A stretch of 64,000 nucleotides of DNA, taken from contig JAFLBQ010000002.1 of assembly GCA_017303805.1 (NCBI GenBank), positions 1-64,000 of the forward strand. The letters are read 5' to 3'. Under the pieces are notes generated by a model. That model saw only the letters and a list, made by a program, of their open reading frames with translations, ran no database searches and had not been told where the DNA came from. This document shows, one piece after another, positions 32,811 through 42,198 of this stretch. The stretch is from Cytophagales bacterium. Its GTDB lineage: Bacteria > Bacteroidota > Bacteroidia > Cytophagales > Cyclobacteriaceae. Numbering within the stretch: position 1 is the stretch's first letter; each line of letters opens with the position of its first letter. A program made the position numbers and the translations under genes.

Positions 32811-34337
32811 ATGAAACCTGTTCGCGTTCGTTTTGCCCCCAGCCCTACCGGTGCCCTGCACATAGGTGGTGTGCGCACGGCAATTTACAACTACTTGTTG
32901 GCTAAGCAAACCAACGGCACCATGATACTCCGGATTGAAGATACGGACCAAACACGTTTTGTGCCGGGAGCCGAGGAATATATCTTAAAGGCGTTGGAAT
33001 GGGTAGGCATTAAAATAGACGAGGGCGTAGGCGTGGGTGGCCCGCACGCACCCTATAGGCAATCGGAACGAAAATCCATTTACCATCAATACGCACAGCA
33101 ACTGCTTGCCGATGGCAATGCCTATTATGCCTTCGATACGGAGGATGAACTTGAGGCCATGCGTAATCGCCTGAAGGCGGCCGGTTCTTCCAACCAGCAA
33201 TACAGTGCCACCACGCGGATGATGATGGATAACTCCCTTACCTTACCGGAAAGCGAAGTGCAACGCAAACTTGAGTCGGGCCATCCGTACGTTATCCGGT
33301 TAAAGGTTCCGGACTCTGAGGAAATTCACTTACATGATTTAATTCGGGGCGAAGTAAATGTGCACACTTCGCAGATAGATGATAAGGTACTGATGAAGTC
33401 GGATGGAATGCCCACCTACCACCTGGCCAATGTGGTTGATGATTACCTGATGCAGATTACCCACGTAATCCGGGGCGAAGAGTGGTTGCCATCGGCACCC
33501 TTGCACGTTTTATTGTATCGGTTTTTGGGGTGGGAAAAACAAATGCCCCAGTTTGCGCATTTGCCTTTGCTCTTAAAACCGGATGGCAACGGCAAGTTGA
33601 GCAAGCGCGATGCTGACAAAGCCGGCTTTCCACTATTTCCTCTTAATTGGATTGATCCAACCAGTGGCGAATTGTCTAAAGGATTTCGAGAGTCGGGTTA
33701 TTTGCCCGATGCCTTGCTTAACTTCCTCGCCTTTCTGGGGTGGAATCCGGGCACGGAACAAGAAATATTTTCGCTGCAAGAATTAACAGCTGCCTTTTCT
33801 GTTGACCGCATTGGCAAAGCAGGAGCTCGCTTCGATATTCACAAAGCACAATGGTTTAACCAACAATACCTTAAAAATAAATCCAACGAAGCGCTGGCCG
33901 CCTACCTGTTGGCCGCACTTCCGCCAGGAGCAACATGCACTCCCAACAAAGCCGAAAAAATCTGCGGCCTGTTAAAAGACAGGGTAACCTTTACGCACGA
34001 CTTTGCGCTGCAGGCTCAATTCTTCTTTGAAGCACCCACTGCCTACGATCAGCACGTGGTGAGCAAAAGGTGGAATGACGATGCCATTAAAGTTTTAACT
34101 GCCTACAGCCATGCCTTGAGCTCGCTAACCGGATTAACAGCAGAAGTTGCAAAAACCACGTTGGAAAATGTAACAGCTACGTTGGGTATTGGTACCGGCA
34201 AAATACTGCAAGCACTACGCGTAGCCATAAGTGGCGCGGCATCGGGCCCCGATCTTATGGTTTCGATGGAAATCTTAGGAGCACCCGAGGTGGCAGCCAG
34301 AATTAACCGGGCGTTATCAACTTTACCAAAAGTATAA
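32811..34337 (+). CDS. gltX: Glutamate--tRNA ligase
   Basis: The 508-residue class I synthetase charges tRNA-Glu. RFAPSPTGALHIGGVRTA is the HIGH region, GEEWLPSAPLHVLLY the middle part, and KLSKRDADKAG the KMSKS loop. The C-terminal helical anticodon-binding domain follows. Insertions such as FPLFPLNWIDPTSGE are typical of Bacteroidota GltX. A TACCTTTG -7 box lies at 32783-32790. The next gene starts at the last base of its stop codon. Confidence 0.96.
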   Translation: MKPVRVRFAPSPTGALHIGGVRTAIYNYLLAKQTNGTMILRIEDTDQTRFVPGAEEYILKALEWVGIKIDEGVGVGGPHAPYRQSERKSIYHQYAQQLLADGNAYYAFDTEDELEAMRNRLKAAGSSNQQYSATTRMMMDNSLTLPESEVQRKLESGHPYVIRLKVPDSEEIHLHDLIRGEVNVHTSQIDDKVLMKSDGMPTYHLANVVDDYLMQITHVIRGEEWLPSAPLHVLLYRFLGWEKQMPQFAHLPLLLKPDGNGKLSKRDADKAGFPLFPLNWIDPTSGELSKGFRESGYLPDALLNFLAFLGWNPGTEQEIFSLQELTAAFSVDRIGKAGARFDIHKAQWFNQQYLKNKSNEALAAYLLAALPPGATCTPNKAEKICGLLKDRVTFTHDFALQAQFFFEAPTAYDQHVVSKRWNDDAIKVLTAYSHALSSLTGLTAEVAKTTLENVTATLGIGTGKILQALRVAISGAASGPDLMVSMEILGAPEVAARINRALSTLPKV

Positions 34338-34558
34338 TGGCAAAGAAAAAATCCAAGCCGGGCAAAAAGCAAAGTAAACCCCGCGTTCATAAAGAGTTGT
34401 CGGGCTTTGAGGTTTCTATCGATCAATTTGGTGAGCTAAAAACCAACATGGCCATTGAAAAACTTAACGAGTTCTTAAATGAAAATGTGGACGATAAAAA
34501 ACTTGCCGAGCGTGAGGATTATGAAAAACTAAAGCAACCAAAAAAGAAAAAGCCGTAA
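34337..34558 (+). CDS. Small basic hypothetical protein
   Basis: The 73 residues have strongly basic ends ([20 protein letters not shown] and KQPKKKKP) and an acidic middle ([20 protein letters not shown]). No signal or membrane segment is present. The start overlaps the gltX stop by one base (TAATG), which implies coupled expression. Basic tails suggest nucleic acid or ribosome contact, an inference only. Confidence 0.75.
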   Translation: MAKKKSKPGKKQSKPRVHKELSGFEVSIDQFGELKTNMAIEKLNEFLNENVDDKKLAEREDYEKLKQPKKKKP

Positions 34559-34623
34559 GCGCCCACTCCGGCAAAACCCGGTTACGAAGCCTTCCGTTAA
34601 TTGCTACAAACGCATTCAACACC

Positions 34624-35394
34624 ATGGCAACCTCGCACGTAATCGACTACCAGATTAAAGGTGAAAGCATTCAAATTGTAGAAATTGAGTTAGACCCGCA
34701 GGAAACCGTAATTGCAGAGGCGGGGGCGATGCTCTTTATGGAAGATGGAATTCAGTTTGAAACAAAAATGGGCGATGGGTCCAATCCCAATCAAAGCATT
34801 TTTGACAAACTGCTGTCGGCTGGCAGCCGGGTGTTAACGGGCGAGTCGCTTTTCATGACTCATTTTACCAATCGCGGAAGTCGCAAGGCTAAAGTAGGTT
34901 TTGCAGCTCCCTATCCCGGTACAATCATTCCGGTTGACCTGGCCACCAGCCGCAACAACGAGTTAATTGTACAGAAGGACGGCTTTCTCTGTGCGGCTTT
35001 TGGAACCAAACTTTCCATAGCGTTTAATAGAAAAATCGGTGCCGGCCTGGTGGGTGGCGAAGGGTTTATTTTACAAAAGTTGCAGGGCGATGGTAAAGCC
35101 TTTGTACATGCCGGTGGTACGGTTATCGAAAAAACTTTGAATAATGAAACGCTGCGCGTAGATACCGGGTGCGTGGTGGCTTTCGAATCGCACATTGATT
35201 TTGATGTAGAAACAACCGGTAGCCTAAAGTCCATGATTTTTGGAGGTGAAGGAATTTTCCTCGCAACGTTGCGGGGCACTGGTAAAGTTTGGCTTCAATC
35301 CATGCCCATACGTAAATTAATTCAGGCACTTGCGCCTTATGGCCGTAATGCACGTAAAGAATCCAGCTCTCTGCTCGGTAACTTCCTGGAATAA
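34624..35394 (+). CDS. AIM24/TIGR00266 family protein
   Basis: The 256-residue beta-rich protein begins [20 protein letters not shown] with [17 protein letters not shown], followed by [13 protein letters not shown] and the late [20 protein letters not shown]. These are signatures of the TIGR00266/AIM24 tryptophan-RNA-attenuator-fold family. The molecular role is not established in bacteria. It is a stand-alone gene 65 bases after the small basic protein. Confidence 0.88.
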   Translation: MATSHVIDYQIKGESIQIVEIELDPQETVIAEAGAMLFMEDGIQFETKMGDGSNPNQSIFDKLLSAGSRVLTGESLFMTHFTNRGSRKAKVGFAAPYPGTIIPVDLATSRNNELIVQKDGFLCAAFGTKLSIAFNRKIGAGLVGGEGFILQKLQGDGKAFVHAGGTVIEKTLNNETLRVDTGCVVAFESHIDFDVETTGSLKSMIFGGEGIFLATLRGTGKVWLQSMPIRKLIQALAPYGRNARKESSSLLGNFLE

Positions 35395-35431
35395 GCGCGG
35401 CATTATTAATTCACGTAAGCCAAAGCTGCAA

Positions 35432-35453
35432 AAGCTTACTATATTGTAAGCTT
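35432..35453. repeat. Perfect inverted repeat upstream of the AlaDH-like gene
   Basis: AAGCTTAC and GTAAGCTT (8-bp arms, 6-base centre TATATT) lie 12 bases before the next gene. No T run follows, so an operator or mRNA hairpin is more likely than a terminator. Confidence 0.5.
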
Positions 35454-35465
35454 AAGTTATAGGTC

Positions 35466-36683
35466 ATGTCGCTTATTAAAATTGGTTTGATTCGGGAAGG
35501 AAAAAATCCGCCCGACAAGCGCGTACCCTTTACGCCAGCCCAGGCCGAAGAAATTGAACAGCGCTTTCCGCAAGTAAAAATTGTTTGCCAACAAAGCGAC
35601 ATCCGCTGCTATTCCGATGCCGAGTACGAGGCCCGGGGGATTGCCATCCAGCAAGACGTAACCAATTGCGATATTCTGATGGGAATAAAAGAAGTGCCCA
35701 TCAATCAACTAATCCCGGATAAAACGTACCTTTTTTTTTCGCACACTATTAAAGCCCAGCCTTACAACCGCAAGTTGCTGCAAACTATACTGCGCAATAA
35801 TATCCGGCTTATCGATTATGAAGTACTGAAAGACACGCAGGGAAACCGCCTGGTGGCTTTTGGTCGCTATGCCGGAATAGTAGGTGCTTATAACGGCTTG
35901 TGGGCCTATGGTAAACGGTTCGGGCATTTTGAGTTGCGCAGAGCTTTTGAGTGTTTCGATATTAACGATCTTAAACTTGAATTGCGAAAAGTTAATCTGC
36001 CGCCAATAAAAATAGTTTTAACAGGAGCGGGCCGCGTAGCAAAAGGCGCCATGGAAACGTTGGACACAGCCGGAATTCGTAAGGTTAATCCTTCTGATTT
36101 TCTACACCAAACCTACAGCGGGCCGGTATATACCCAATTGAACAGCGCAGCGTATCACCAGAAAAATGGTGGTGGATCGTTCAACCGCGATGAGTTTCAT
36201 CGCAACCCAGAACGATACCATTCTACCTTTACCCAGTTTACAAAAGTTGCTGATATCCTACTGGCCGGGGCCTATTGGAACCCCAACGCCCCCGTACTAT
36301 TTACGCGACAAGAAATGCTTGCCCCGGATTTTAAGACCAAAGTAATAGCCGACATTACTTGTGATATTAATGGATCAGTTCCAAGCACCATCCGGGCCAG
36401 TTCTATTCCGGAGCCGCTCTACGATTACGATCCCGCTACCCATGCAGCATACCCGGTAAACTCTCATCCCAACTTTGTAACCGTTATGGCAGTGGACAAT
36501 TTACCGTGCGAACTTCCGCGCAGTGCCTCGGAAGAATTTGGGCGCGACTTAATAGACCGGATTCTGAAACCGCTTCTTTTTGAAGACAAAGAAGAAACAA
36601 TTAAACGTGCTACTGTAGCCGAGAATGGAAAACTTACCTCTGGGTTTAACTACCTGTCGGAATTTGTAAATGCAAAAAACTAA
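35466..36683 (+). CDS. Alanine dehydrogenase/saccharopine dehydrogenase-like NAD(P) enzyme
   Basis: The 405-residue protein begins IKIGLIREGKNPPDKRVPFT, the AlaDH/PNT N-terminal substrate-binding domain, with DILMGIKEVP next. A Rossmann core follows at IKIVLTGAGRVAKGAMETL (GxGxxxxG). The C-terminal part has ADITCDINGSVPSTIRASSI, like lysine-forming saccharopine dehydrogenases. It probably oxidises or reduces an amino-acid adduct; the exact substrate is open. Confidence 0.85.
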   Translation: MSLIKIGLIREGKNPPDKRVPFTPAQAEEIEQRFPQVKIVCQQSDIRCYSDAEYEARGIAIQQDVTNCDILMGIKEVPINQLIPDKTYLFFSHTIKAQPYNRKLLQTILRNNIRLIDYEVLKDTQGNRLVAFGRYAGIVGAYNGLWAYGKRFGHFELRRAFECFDINDLKLELRKVNLPPIKIVLTGAGRVAKGAMETLDTAGIRKVNPSDFLHQTYSGPVYTQLNSAAYHQKNGGGSFNRDEFHRNPERYHSTFTQFTKVADILLAGAYWNPNAPVLFTRQEMLAPDFKTKVIADITCDINGSVPSTIRASSIPEPLYDYDPATHAAYPVNSHPNFVTVMAVDNLPCELPRSASEEFGRDLIDRILKPLLFEDKEETIKRATVAENGKLTSGFNYLSEFVNAKN

Positions 36684-36691
36684 TTGCGGCC

Positions 36692-36994
36692 ATGCTTTTA
36701 TACAACGTAACCTTCGGTATTGACAAACAAATTGAGTCGGAATGGCTCGAGTGGATTAAAGCCAACTACATTACAAAAATCAAAAACACGGGGCTTTTTA
36801 CAGAATTCAAAATTTACAAAGTACTAACGCACGATGAAGAGAATAGTGTTTCGTATAGCATCCAGTGCTTTGCGCCCTCTATTGAGAATGTGGTGTTGTA
36901 TCTTAATGAATTTGCCCCTGCGGTAGTTGAGGTGCACCGCCAGCAATTTAAAGACCAGCACGTGGCCTTTAACACCTTGTTGCAAGAAGTTTAA
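36692..36994 (+). CDS. DUF4286 family protein
   Basis: The 100-residue cytosolic protein begins MLLYNVTFGIDKQIESEWLE and contains SYSIQCFAPSIENVVLYLNE. It is a Bacteroidota family of ferredoxin-like fold with unknown function. It lies 8 bases after the dehydrogenase and overlaps the convergent acetyltransferase gene by 4 bases at the stop codons. Confidence 0.8.
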   Translation: MLLYNVTFGIDKQIESEWLEWIKANYITKIKNTGLFTEFKIYKVLTHDEENSVSYSIQCFAPSIENVVLYLNEFAPAVVEVHRQQFKDQHVAFNTLLQEV

Positions 36995-37464
36995 AGTTGG
37001 TTCAGTCGGTGGTTAATCTGCTCCGCCTCAAGGTGGCAGTTGATCCATTCTGAATCCAGCCTTGCTCCATAGCCCTCATAAAATGTTATTGCTGGTTTGT
37101 TCCAGTCTAGCACCTGCCACATCATACCTGTGCAATTGGCATTTAAGGCTTGCTGCATCGTAGCTTCAAACAATGCCTTCCCTAATCCGCGCCCGCGCAT
37201 CGCTTCCGTTACTATAATGTCTTCCAGGTAAAGCCGCTTGCCCTTCCAGGTGGAGTAGCGGTAATAATACAGTGCTAAACCGTGGATGCCTGCAGTGTCT
37301 TCCGCCACGAAAAAACCAAACAACGGGTTGGCACCAAAACCATCCAACTCCATTTGCTTTATGTTATTGGTAACTTCGTGCGGGGCTTTTTCAAATACCG
37401 CCAGTTCTACAATCAATTCAAAAACCCGCGGCAGATCTGCCTTGGTTCCAATTCTTATTTGCAT
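36991..37464 (-). CDS. GNAT family N-acetyltransferase
   Basis: The 157-residue protein has IRIGTKADLPRVFELIVEL at the start, LYLEDIIVTEAMRGRGLGKALF containing the acetyl-CoA loop R-G-R-G-L-G-K, and WQVLDWNKPAITFYEGYGA at the end. It resembles diamine N-acetyltransferase-type proteins. It begins 11 bases after the gliding operon terminator. Confidence 0.88.
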   Translation of the reverse strand: MQIRIGTKADLPRVFELIVELAVFEKAPHEVTNNIKQMELDGFGANPLFGFFVAEDTAGIHGLALYYYRYSTWKGKRLYLEDIIVTEAMRGRGLGKALFEATMQQALNANCTGMMWQVLDWNKPAITFYEGYGARLDSEWINCHLEAEQINHRLNQL

Positions 37465-37474
37465 AGATAAAAAT

Positions 37475-37498
37475 AAAAAAGGGCCTGCAAGAGGCCCC
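37475..37498 (-). terminator. Intrinsic terminator of the gliding operon
   Basis: On the minus strand GGGCCT/AGGCCC with a 5-base loop (37481-37497) is followed by six T (37480-37475). It lies 21 bases after the gldN stop. Confidence 0.85.
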
Positions 37499-37518
37499 TT
37501 CTAATATTGCAATACAGC

Positions 37519-38415
37519 TTAATACTCCCAAAGATTATGCTCCTTCTCCATCAGGCGCATTTCTTCTTCCCATCGGGCAAATACCGATTCGCCATAACTC
37601 CGGCCATTGCGCTCATAAATTTGCTGAATGGAGCGGTCATCCGGGTTTTCAACTTTGTCGATTACTCCTCTGAACAACCTCAGCTTAAAGGCATCGGTAA
37701 ACGTGCGGTTCTCAGCAGGATTGTAGCGATTACGCCACAACACTTTATCACGCTCTTTGTAATCCTTGCTATGGGCTGTCTTTTCCACCACATTATAAAA
37801 ATCACGGTAGTTAATAAAGGCAATGGGGTTAATGGTTGTTTCGCCCGAGCGTTGTGCCAATAAACCAATGGATTGAATATCATAATACAATCTCGACCTT
37901 CTTTTATCGAAAATCACATCTTCAATGATGGTAATGGCTACAATATTATCCTTAGTAAAGTACTCCGTTTGCGAAGGCGCCAGTTCCCACCATTGATTGT
38001 CGGTAGGCAAATGGTTTTTGTTATCGTTCCGAGTGGACTGATAATTCTTGCCGTTGTAGCTGGCCGTTTCGTTAGTGAAGTACGATTTCTTCGCATCGAA
38101 AGGCGGCTCAATAACAGCCTGGTTACTAACCAGAATTTCTGAAGCTGGCCGTACATTTTTAAGCGAGTCATCGTAAGCGGTTATAGCACCACTCTGAATA
38201 CTCTTAATCAAAAAGTTGGTTAAGTCAGACTGGGCCGACTTAAAGCCGGCATTTTGTTTCTCGCCCAAGTCAACAGTGCGCCATACCCGAAAGCGATAAA
38301 GCTGCTCGTAGTACGGGATTTTCTCCGTAGAGTTTGGGTTGTAGATTGTATCAGGTTGCGCATACGCTGCACCCGCCAAGCCAAAAGACAGAATTGCTAT
38401 TTTAACAAGTTTCAT
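37519..38415 (-). CDS. gldN: Gliding motility/T9SS protein GldN
   Basis: The 298-residue exported protein has a signal peptide (to AYAQ) and the GldN/PorN domain with YEQLYRFRVWRTVDLGEKQN and DVIFDKRRSRLYYDIQSIG. GldN binds GldK in the ring beneath the outer membrane in the type IX secretion machine. It follows gldM by 12 bases and is last before the terminator. Confidence 0.92.
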   Translation of the reverse strand: MKLVKIAILSFGLAGAAYAQPDTIYNPNSTEKIPYYEQLYRFRVWRTVDLGEKQNAGFKSAQSDLTNFLIKSIQSGAITAYDDSLKNVRPASEILVSNQAVIEPPFDAKKSYFTNETASYNGKNYQSTRNDNKNHLPTDNQWWELAPSQTEYFTKDNIVAITIIEDVIFDKRRSRLYYDIQSIGLLAQRSGETTINPIAFINYRDFYNVVEKTAHSKDYKERDKVLWRNRYNPAENRTFTDAFKLRLFRGVIDKVENPDDRSIQQIYERNGRSYGESVFARWEEEMRLMEKEHNLWEY

Positions 38416-38427
38416 TTTCTTTGAGTG

Positions 38428-40002
38428 TTATTTACCCATCACGTAAACGCCTTCCAGTTTTGCGTTTACCGGTTTCGCATCGTTATCGTTCGGATCCCAC
38501 GTAGAGCGCACAACCTGAACATTATAGATTGAGAAGCTATCGCCCGGACGTAAACCATACTTAGCCAGTTCTATCGTACCAGAAGTTAAGGTTATCGGGG
38601 TTTTGCCTGTAATCTGTAATGTCATTTGAGTAACGCGGTAACCGGCATCTTTCGCATTCTGACGCTTGAAAGTTTCGTCTGAAATTTCTGGAACCAGCCG
38701 TACAATAGATGTTCCGGGAGGGATACCCTTTTTAACATCGTATTCGCCATTGCCAACCATTAGTTTTGGATAAGGGCTCGGAACAGCCTTAGCTTTAAAT
38801 TGCTTTACTTCAATCTGAGAACCATTAACCAATACGCGCACATCCATTTGCGGACGGGTAGGAATCAATACAAATTTACCTGAGCCTTCAGGAATAACCT
38901 TGCCCTGATCAGCCGGAACCTGCAGGGAGATACCAGATGATTCTGTCAATCCTTGTACGCTTACTGACATTTCGTTACCGCAATCCAGATAGAGGGTACT
39001 GGCGCTTTCCGATTCAAACTTAGCAACCGGACGAGCCACTTTGTAGCGAACTACTTCTTCGTAAGGTTTACCCTTTACATTAATCTTCACTTTGTACGAC
39101 ATGTCGGCCAAGCCATTCTTATCGTACGTACCTCCCGATGTTCTGAATTTAATCTTACCCATTTTAATACCGGTAACCTGATCTACATCTACTTTAACCG
39201 GTTGGCCATCTTTAAACATTTCAGGCTCTTCATCCGAAGCAGCGGCAATAAATAAATCAGCCGAATATTCCTGGCCGGCAACCAATGTATTCGATTCGGC
39301 ACGCACCATAGGTACTACCTTATTGAATTTAATAGTAGAAGCATCGGCTCTTTTGAAGAGGGTATCTAACGCAGCCCGCTCGTATTCCAGAATTTCTGTT
39401 TGCATCTGGCTGAGTGTTGCAATGGCTCCCATAGTTGGAGTTAACTCAAACGAAAACTGAAGGAAGGTTTTATCCAACTGGTTCGTATTATCCTTAAACT
39501 TTTCATAGTCCTCGGCTTTCCGCGTTAACTTTGGAAACGGCTGCTTAAGCGCCATTATCTTGTTAAGGTTGCTTACATATTCCGTTAGTTTGCGTTCGTA
39601 GGTAATACCTTCTTCAGGTTTTTGGCTATCGAGCATCAACTCTTCTGAACGGTTCGTATTCAACACTAACTCTTCGCCTTCTATGGCTCGGCCATCGGGC
39701 TCAGTTGACATTTTCTTCTTCAACTCATCCAGGTACACGACCATCTCTTTGGTAATCTCGCGAATCTGTTTCGCCTGTTGCTTGGAGGCTTCTGCACGTT
39801 CATCCTGGTTTGCTCCAAGAATGTCGCTAAGTTTTTTCTCATTGGCTGCGTCTGTTTCTTTGACCAGCTTAACCAGGGTGTCGTCAATGATGGCGAATTT
39901 CTCCAATACCGCATTACTTACGTTAAGCGCAAGGAGCGCAGTAAGTACGAGGTACATCATACCAATCATCTTCTGCCTGGGTGTTTCCTTACCACCTGCC
40001 AT
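38428..40002 (-). CDS. gldM: Gliding motility/T9SS motor protein GldM
   Basis: The 524-residue protein starts AGGKETPRQKMIGMMYLVLT, has a single membrane helix (about 13-33) and a long periplasmic part of stacked domains. GldM with GldL forms the proton-driven motor of the type IX secretion system; the Glu in the helix region (NAVLEKF) is conserved in the family. The length and gene order gldL-gldM-gldN are typical. Confidence 0.94.
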   Translation of the reverse strand: MAGGKETPRQKMIGMMYLVLTALLALNVSNAVLEKFAIIDDTLVKLVKETDAANEKKLSDILGANQDERAEASKQQAKQIREITKEMVVYLDELKKKMSTEPDGRAIEGEELVLNTNRSEELMLDSQKPEEGITYERKLTEYVSNLNKIMALKQPFPKLTRKAEDYEKFKDNTNQLDKTFLQFSFELTPTMGAIATLSQMQTEILEYERAALDTLFKRADASTIKFNKVVPMVRAESNTLVAGQEYSADLFIAAASDEEPEMFKDGQPVKVDVDQVTGIKMGKIKFRTSGGTYDKNGLADMSYKVKINVKGKPYEEVVRYKVARPVAKFESESASTLYLDCGNEMSVSVQGLTESSGISLQVPADQGKVIPEGSGKFVLIPTRPQMDVRVLVNGSQIEVKQFKAKAVPSPYPKLMVGNGEYDVKKGIPPGTSIVRLVPEISDETFKRQNAKDAGYRVTQMTLQITGKTPITLTSGTIELAKYGLRPGDSFSIYNVQVVRSTWDPNDNDAKPVNAKLEGVYVMGK

Positions 40003-40053
40003 TTTTTATTCCGTTTTAGTTTAAAACTTTAATCTCAAAATAATTTGTAAGGC

Positions 40054-40878
40054 TTAGTTTGCTCCGCCTTTCATAGCTGAGAGCATACCTCCGTACACTT
40101 TGTTAAGAGCCGTAATGTTAGAGGTAAGGCTGCCTAACTCTGTTGTAAACTTGGCTGTGTTTTCACCCACTTTAGAAAGTCCCTGCATAGCACCTGTAAG
40201 GCTTTCATAAAACTTGTTCATGTTCTTCACGTGCGAATCGGCATCTTTCAACTCCAATTCGTAGATGGTGTTAAGTGCAGCAAGGTTCTTGGTAACTTTT
40301 TGAACCTGTGCATGGTATTCACTGGTATCTTTCGATGCATCGGCCATGGCGGTTACAGCTTTCATAGCAGTGCCGTAAGACTTATTCATTTCAGTTAATG
40401 CTGAAGAGGCAGCCTGTACATTCTTGGCATATTCATTAGTAGCAACGGCCGCATTAGAAAGGTTGCTCATTTGCGAAGCCGAGGTAGCCAGGTTCGTTAA
40501 CCCTTTGCCCAGGTTATCCAACAGGTTTTGATCCACCTTGGCGGTCTTCAACATTTCATCAATTTTGAGAAGCGGAGATTCTCCCGCAGGACGGTTGCTG
40601 ATGCGGGTAGCTGTTTGGTTTACCGGCCCTTCGTAATCTTCTGCCAGTTCGGGGTAAACTTTAGACCAATCCGGTTCGTCATGCTTGGGTTCAAATGCAC
40701 TTAAGAAGAAGATACCCGCCTCTACGCTCAAACCGATCATGAGCATCGCGTTAGCACCTTCTAAGTGAAGGATTTTGAAAAGAGCTCCGATAATTACAAC
40801 CGCTGCGCCAATACCATAAACTTTGGGCATAATGGTTGCGAAGAATAATGCGACAAATCCGCCTTTTTTCTTTGCCAT
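40054..40878 (-). CDS. gldL: Gliding motility/T9SS motor protein GldL
   Basis: The 274-residue inner-membrane protein has two N-terminal helices (about 8-32 and 42-62), the second carrying the motor glutamate in SVEAGIFFLSAF. A long helical cytoplasmic tail of coiled-coil character follows. It forms the pentameric stator-like part around GldM. It is 51 bases upstream of gldM. Confidence 0.94.
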   Translation of the reverse strand: MAKKKGGFVALFFATIMPKVYGIGAAVVIIGALFKILHLEGANAMLMIGLSVEAGIFFLSAFEPKHDEPDWSKVYPELAEDYEGPVNQTATRISNRPAGESPLLKIDEMLKTAKVDQNLLDNLGKGLTNLATSASQMSNLSNAAVATNEYAKNVQAASSALTEMNKSYGTAMKAVTAMADASKDTSEYHAQVQKVTKNLAALNTIYELELKDADSHVKNMNKFYESLTGAMQGLSKVGENTAKFTTELGSLTSNITALNKVYGGMLSAMKGGAN

Positions 40879-40937
40879 GGTTCTGTGAGATTTAAGTTTA
40901 GTCTGTTTTAAATTTTAAATATAACCAGAGTTTTTAG

Positions 40938-42068
40938 TTATTGAAATTCAGCCCCGGATGAACGGCCCAGATTGGTCATAGCACAACGAAATCCAATGTA
41001 GGCACGGGTTGAATCTTTATACTCATATGTTCTAGTTCCGGTTTCCAGGTAATACGCAACATCTTTCCACGAACCTCCACGAACCACTTTACGCGCATTA
41101 TAATTTTGTTTTGAGTTTCCTTCTCGGTCATACGCACGCTTGTCGATAAACTGCGGGTTCAGATCCCAAACGGTTGGCACGCTGGCAGGATTGAAATCAT
41201 CTAAACACCACTCAGAAACATTGCCGGCCATATCTACCAGTCCGTAGTCGTTAGGGAAATAAATACCTACCGGAGCGGTATAAGCGAATCCATCGTCATA
41301 AAAGTTACCACGACCAGGCTTAAAGTTGGCAAGCATACATCCTTTTGAGTTACGGATGTAAGGGTTACCCCAAGGATATTTTGCCATGTCACGACCACCG
41401 CGGGCTGCATATTCCCACTCGGCTTCAGAAGGCAGGCGGAAAGCAGGCATGGGTGGCTGGCCACCGTTTACCTGGCGCCATTCGTTCAGGAATGCAGTAC
41501 GCCATTTCCCAAAAAATATAGCTGCTTCCCAACTTACACCCACTACCGGGTAATCTTTATAGCCAGGATGTTGCCAGTAATAATCCACCAACGGGTCGCC
41601 CATGTGGTGTGAGAAATCTTTCATCCACACGGTTGTGTCGGGGTAGTATTTTTCACGAAACTCCTGCTGACCAATTTGCTGAAAGTTGGTTAATCCTTCG
41701 GCTCCGTTTGGATCGAGGAAGAAGGTAGTGAACTGAAGATATTCGTCATTGGTAATCTCCGTTTCGTCCATGAACAACGGGCCAATAGTAATTTGCTTGT
41801 TAAAATTTATTTGAGTGGAAGCCGGATCTTCATCGGCCTGCCCCATGTGGAAAGTTCCTGCCGGGATGGGCACCATTCCATAAGGAATTACCATTGACCA
41901 GCCTTCTCTACGCTCCAGGGTAGATTGGCCTACCACCTCGCCCCGGGCATCGCCACCTTTTTTGCCGCCAATGCCGAGAAGGCCGCAGCCCCCTGCCAGG
42001 GATCCTGCGCATAGAATTAAAGCATAGTACAGAACCTTTGGAGAAACTCTTTTCTTCATACTTATCAT
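40938..42068 (-). CDS. gldK: Gliding motility/T9SS lipoprotein GldK
   Basis: GldK is an outer-membrane lipoprotein of the formylglycine-generating-enzyme (SUMF1) fold without known catalysis. The lipobox is SLAGGC, followed by GLLGIGGKKG. The domain shows GMVPIPAGTFHMG, GVSWEAAIFFGKWRT, RLPSEAEWEYAARGG and VVRGGSWKD. The frame is open from 42164, but that N-terminus has no signal logic. ATG at 42068 (ISMKKRVS) or 42059 fits a lipoprotein signal. It is first in the gldKLMN operon. Confidence 0.92.
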   Translation of the reverse strand: MISMKKRVSPKVLYYALILCAGSLAGGCGLLGIGGKKGGDARGEVVGQSTLERREGWSMVIPYGMVPIPAGTFHMGQADEDPASTQINFNKQITIGPLFMDETEITNDEYLQFTTFFLDPNGAEGLTNFQQIGQQEFREKYYPDTTVWMKDFSHHMGDPLVDYYWQHPGYKDYPVVGVSWEAAIFFGKWRTAFLNEWRQVNGGQPPMPAFRLPSEAEWEYAARGGRDMAKYPWGNPYIRNSKGCMLANFKPGRGNFYDDGFAYTAPVGIYFPNDYGLVDMAGNVSEWCLDDFNPASVPTVWDLNPQFIDKRAYDREGNSKQNYNARKVVRGGSWKDVAYYLETGTRTYEYKDSTRAYIGFRCAMTNLGRSSGAEFQ

Positions 42069-42198
42069 GTTATTTCCGGTCTTTCGGTTTAGTATGCCAA
42101 CGATACAGACCCGAAAGTTATTCTTTTTCACCTTGTTTTTAAAAACCTGAAGTACCAAATTCAATAAAATCTACAAAAAACCAAAATACCCGGCCCGC

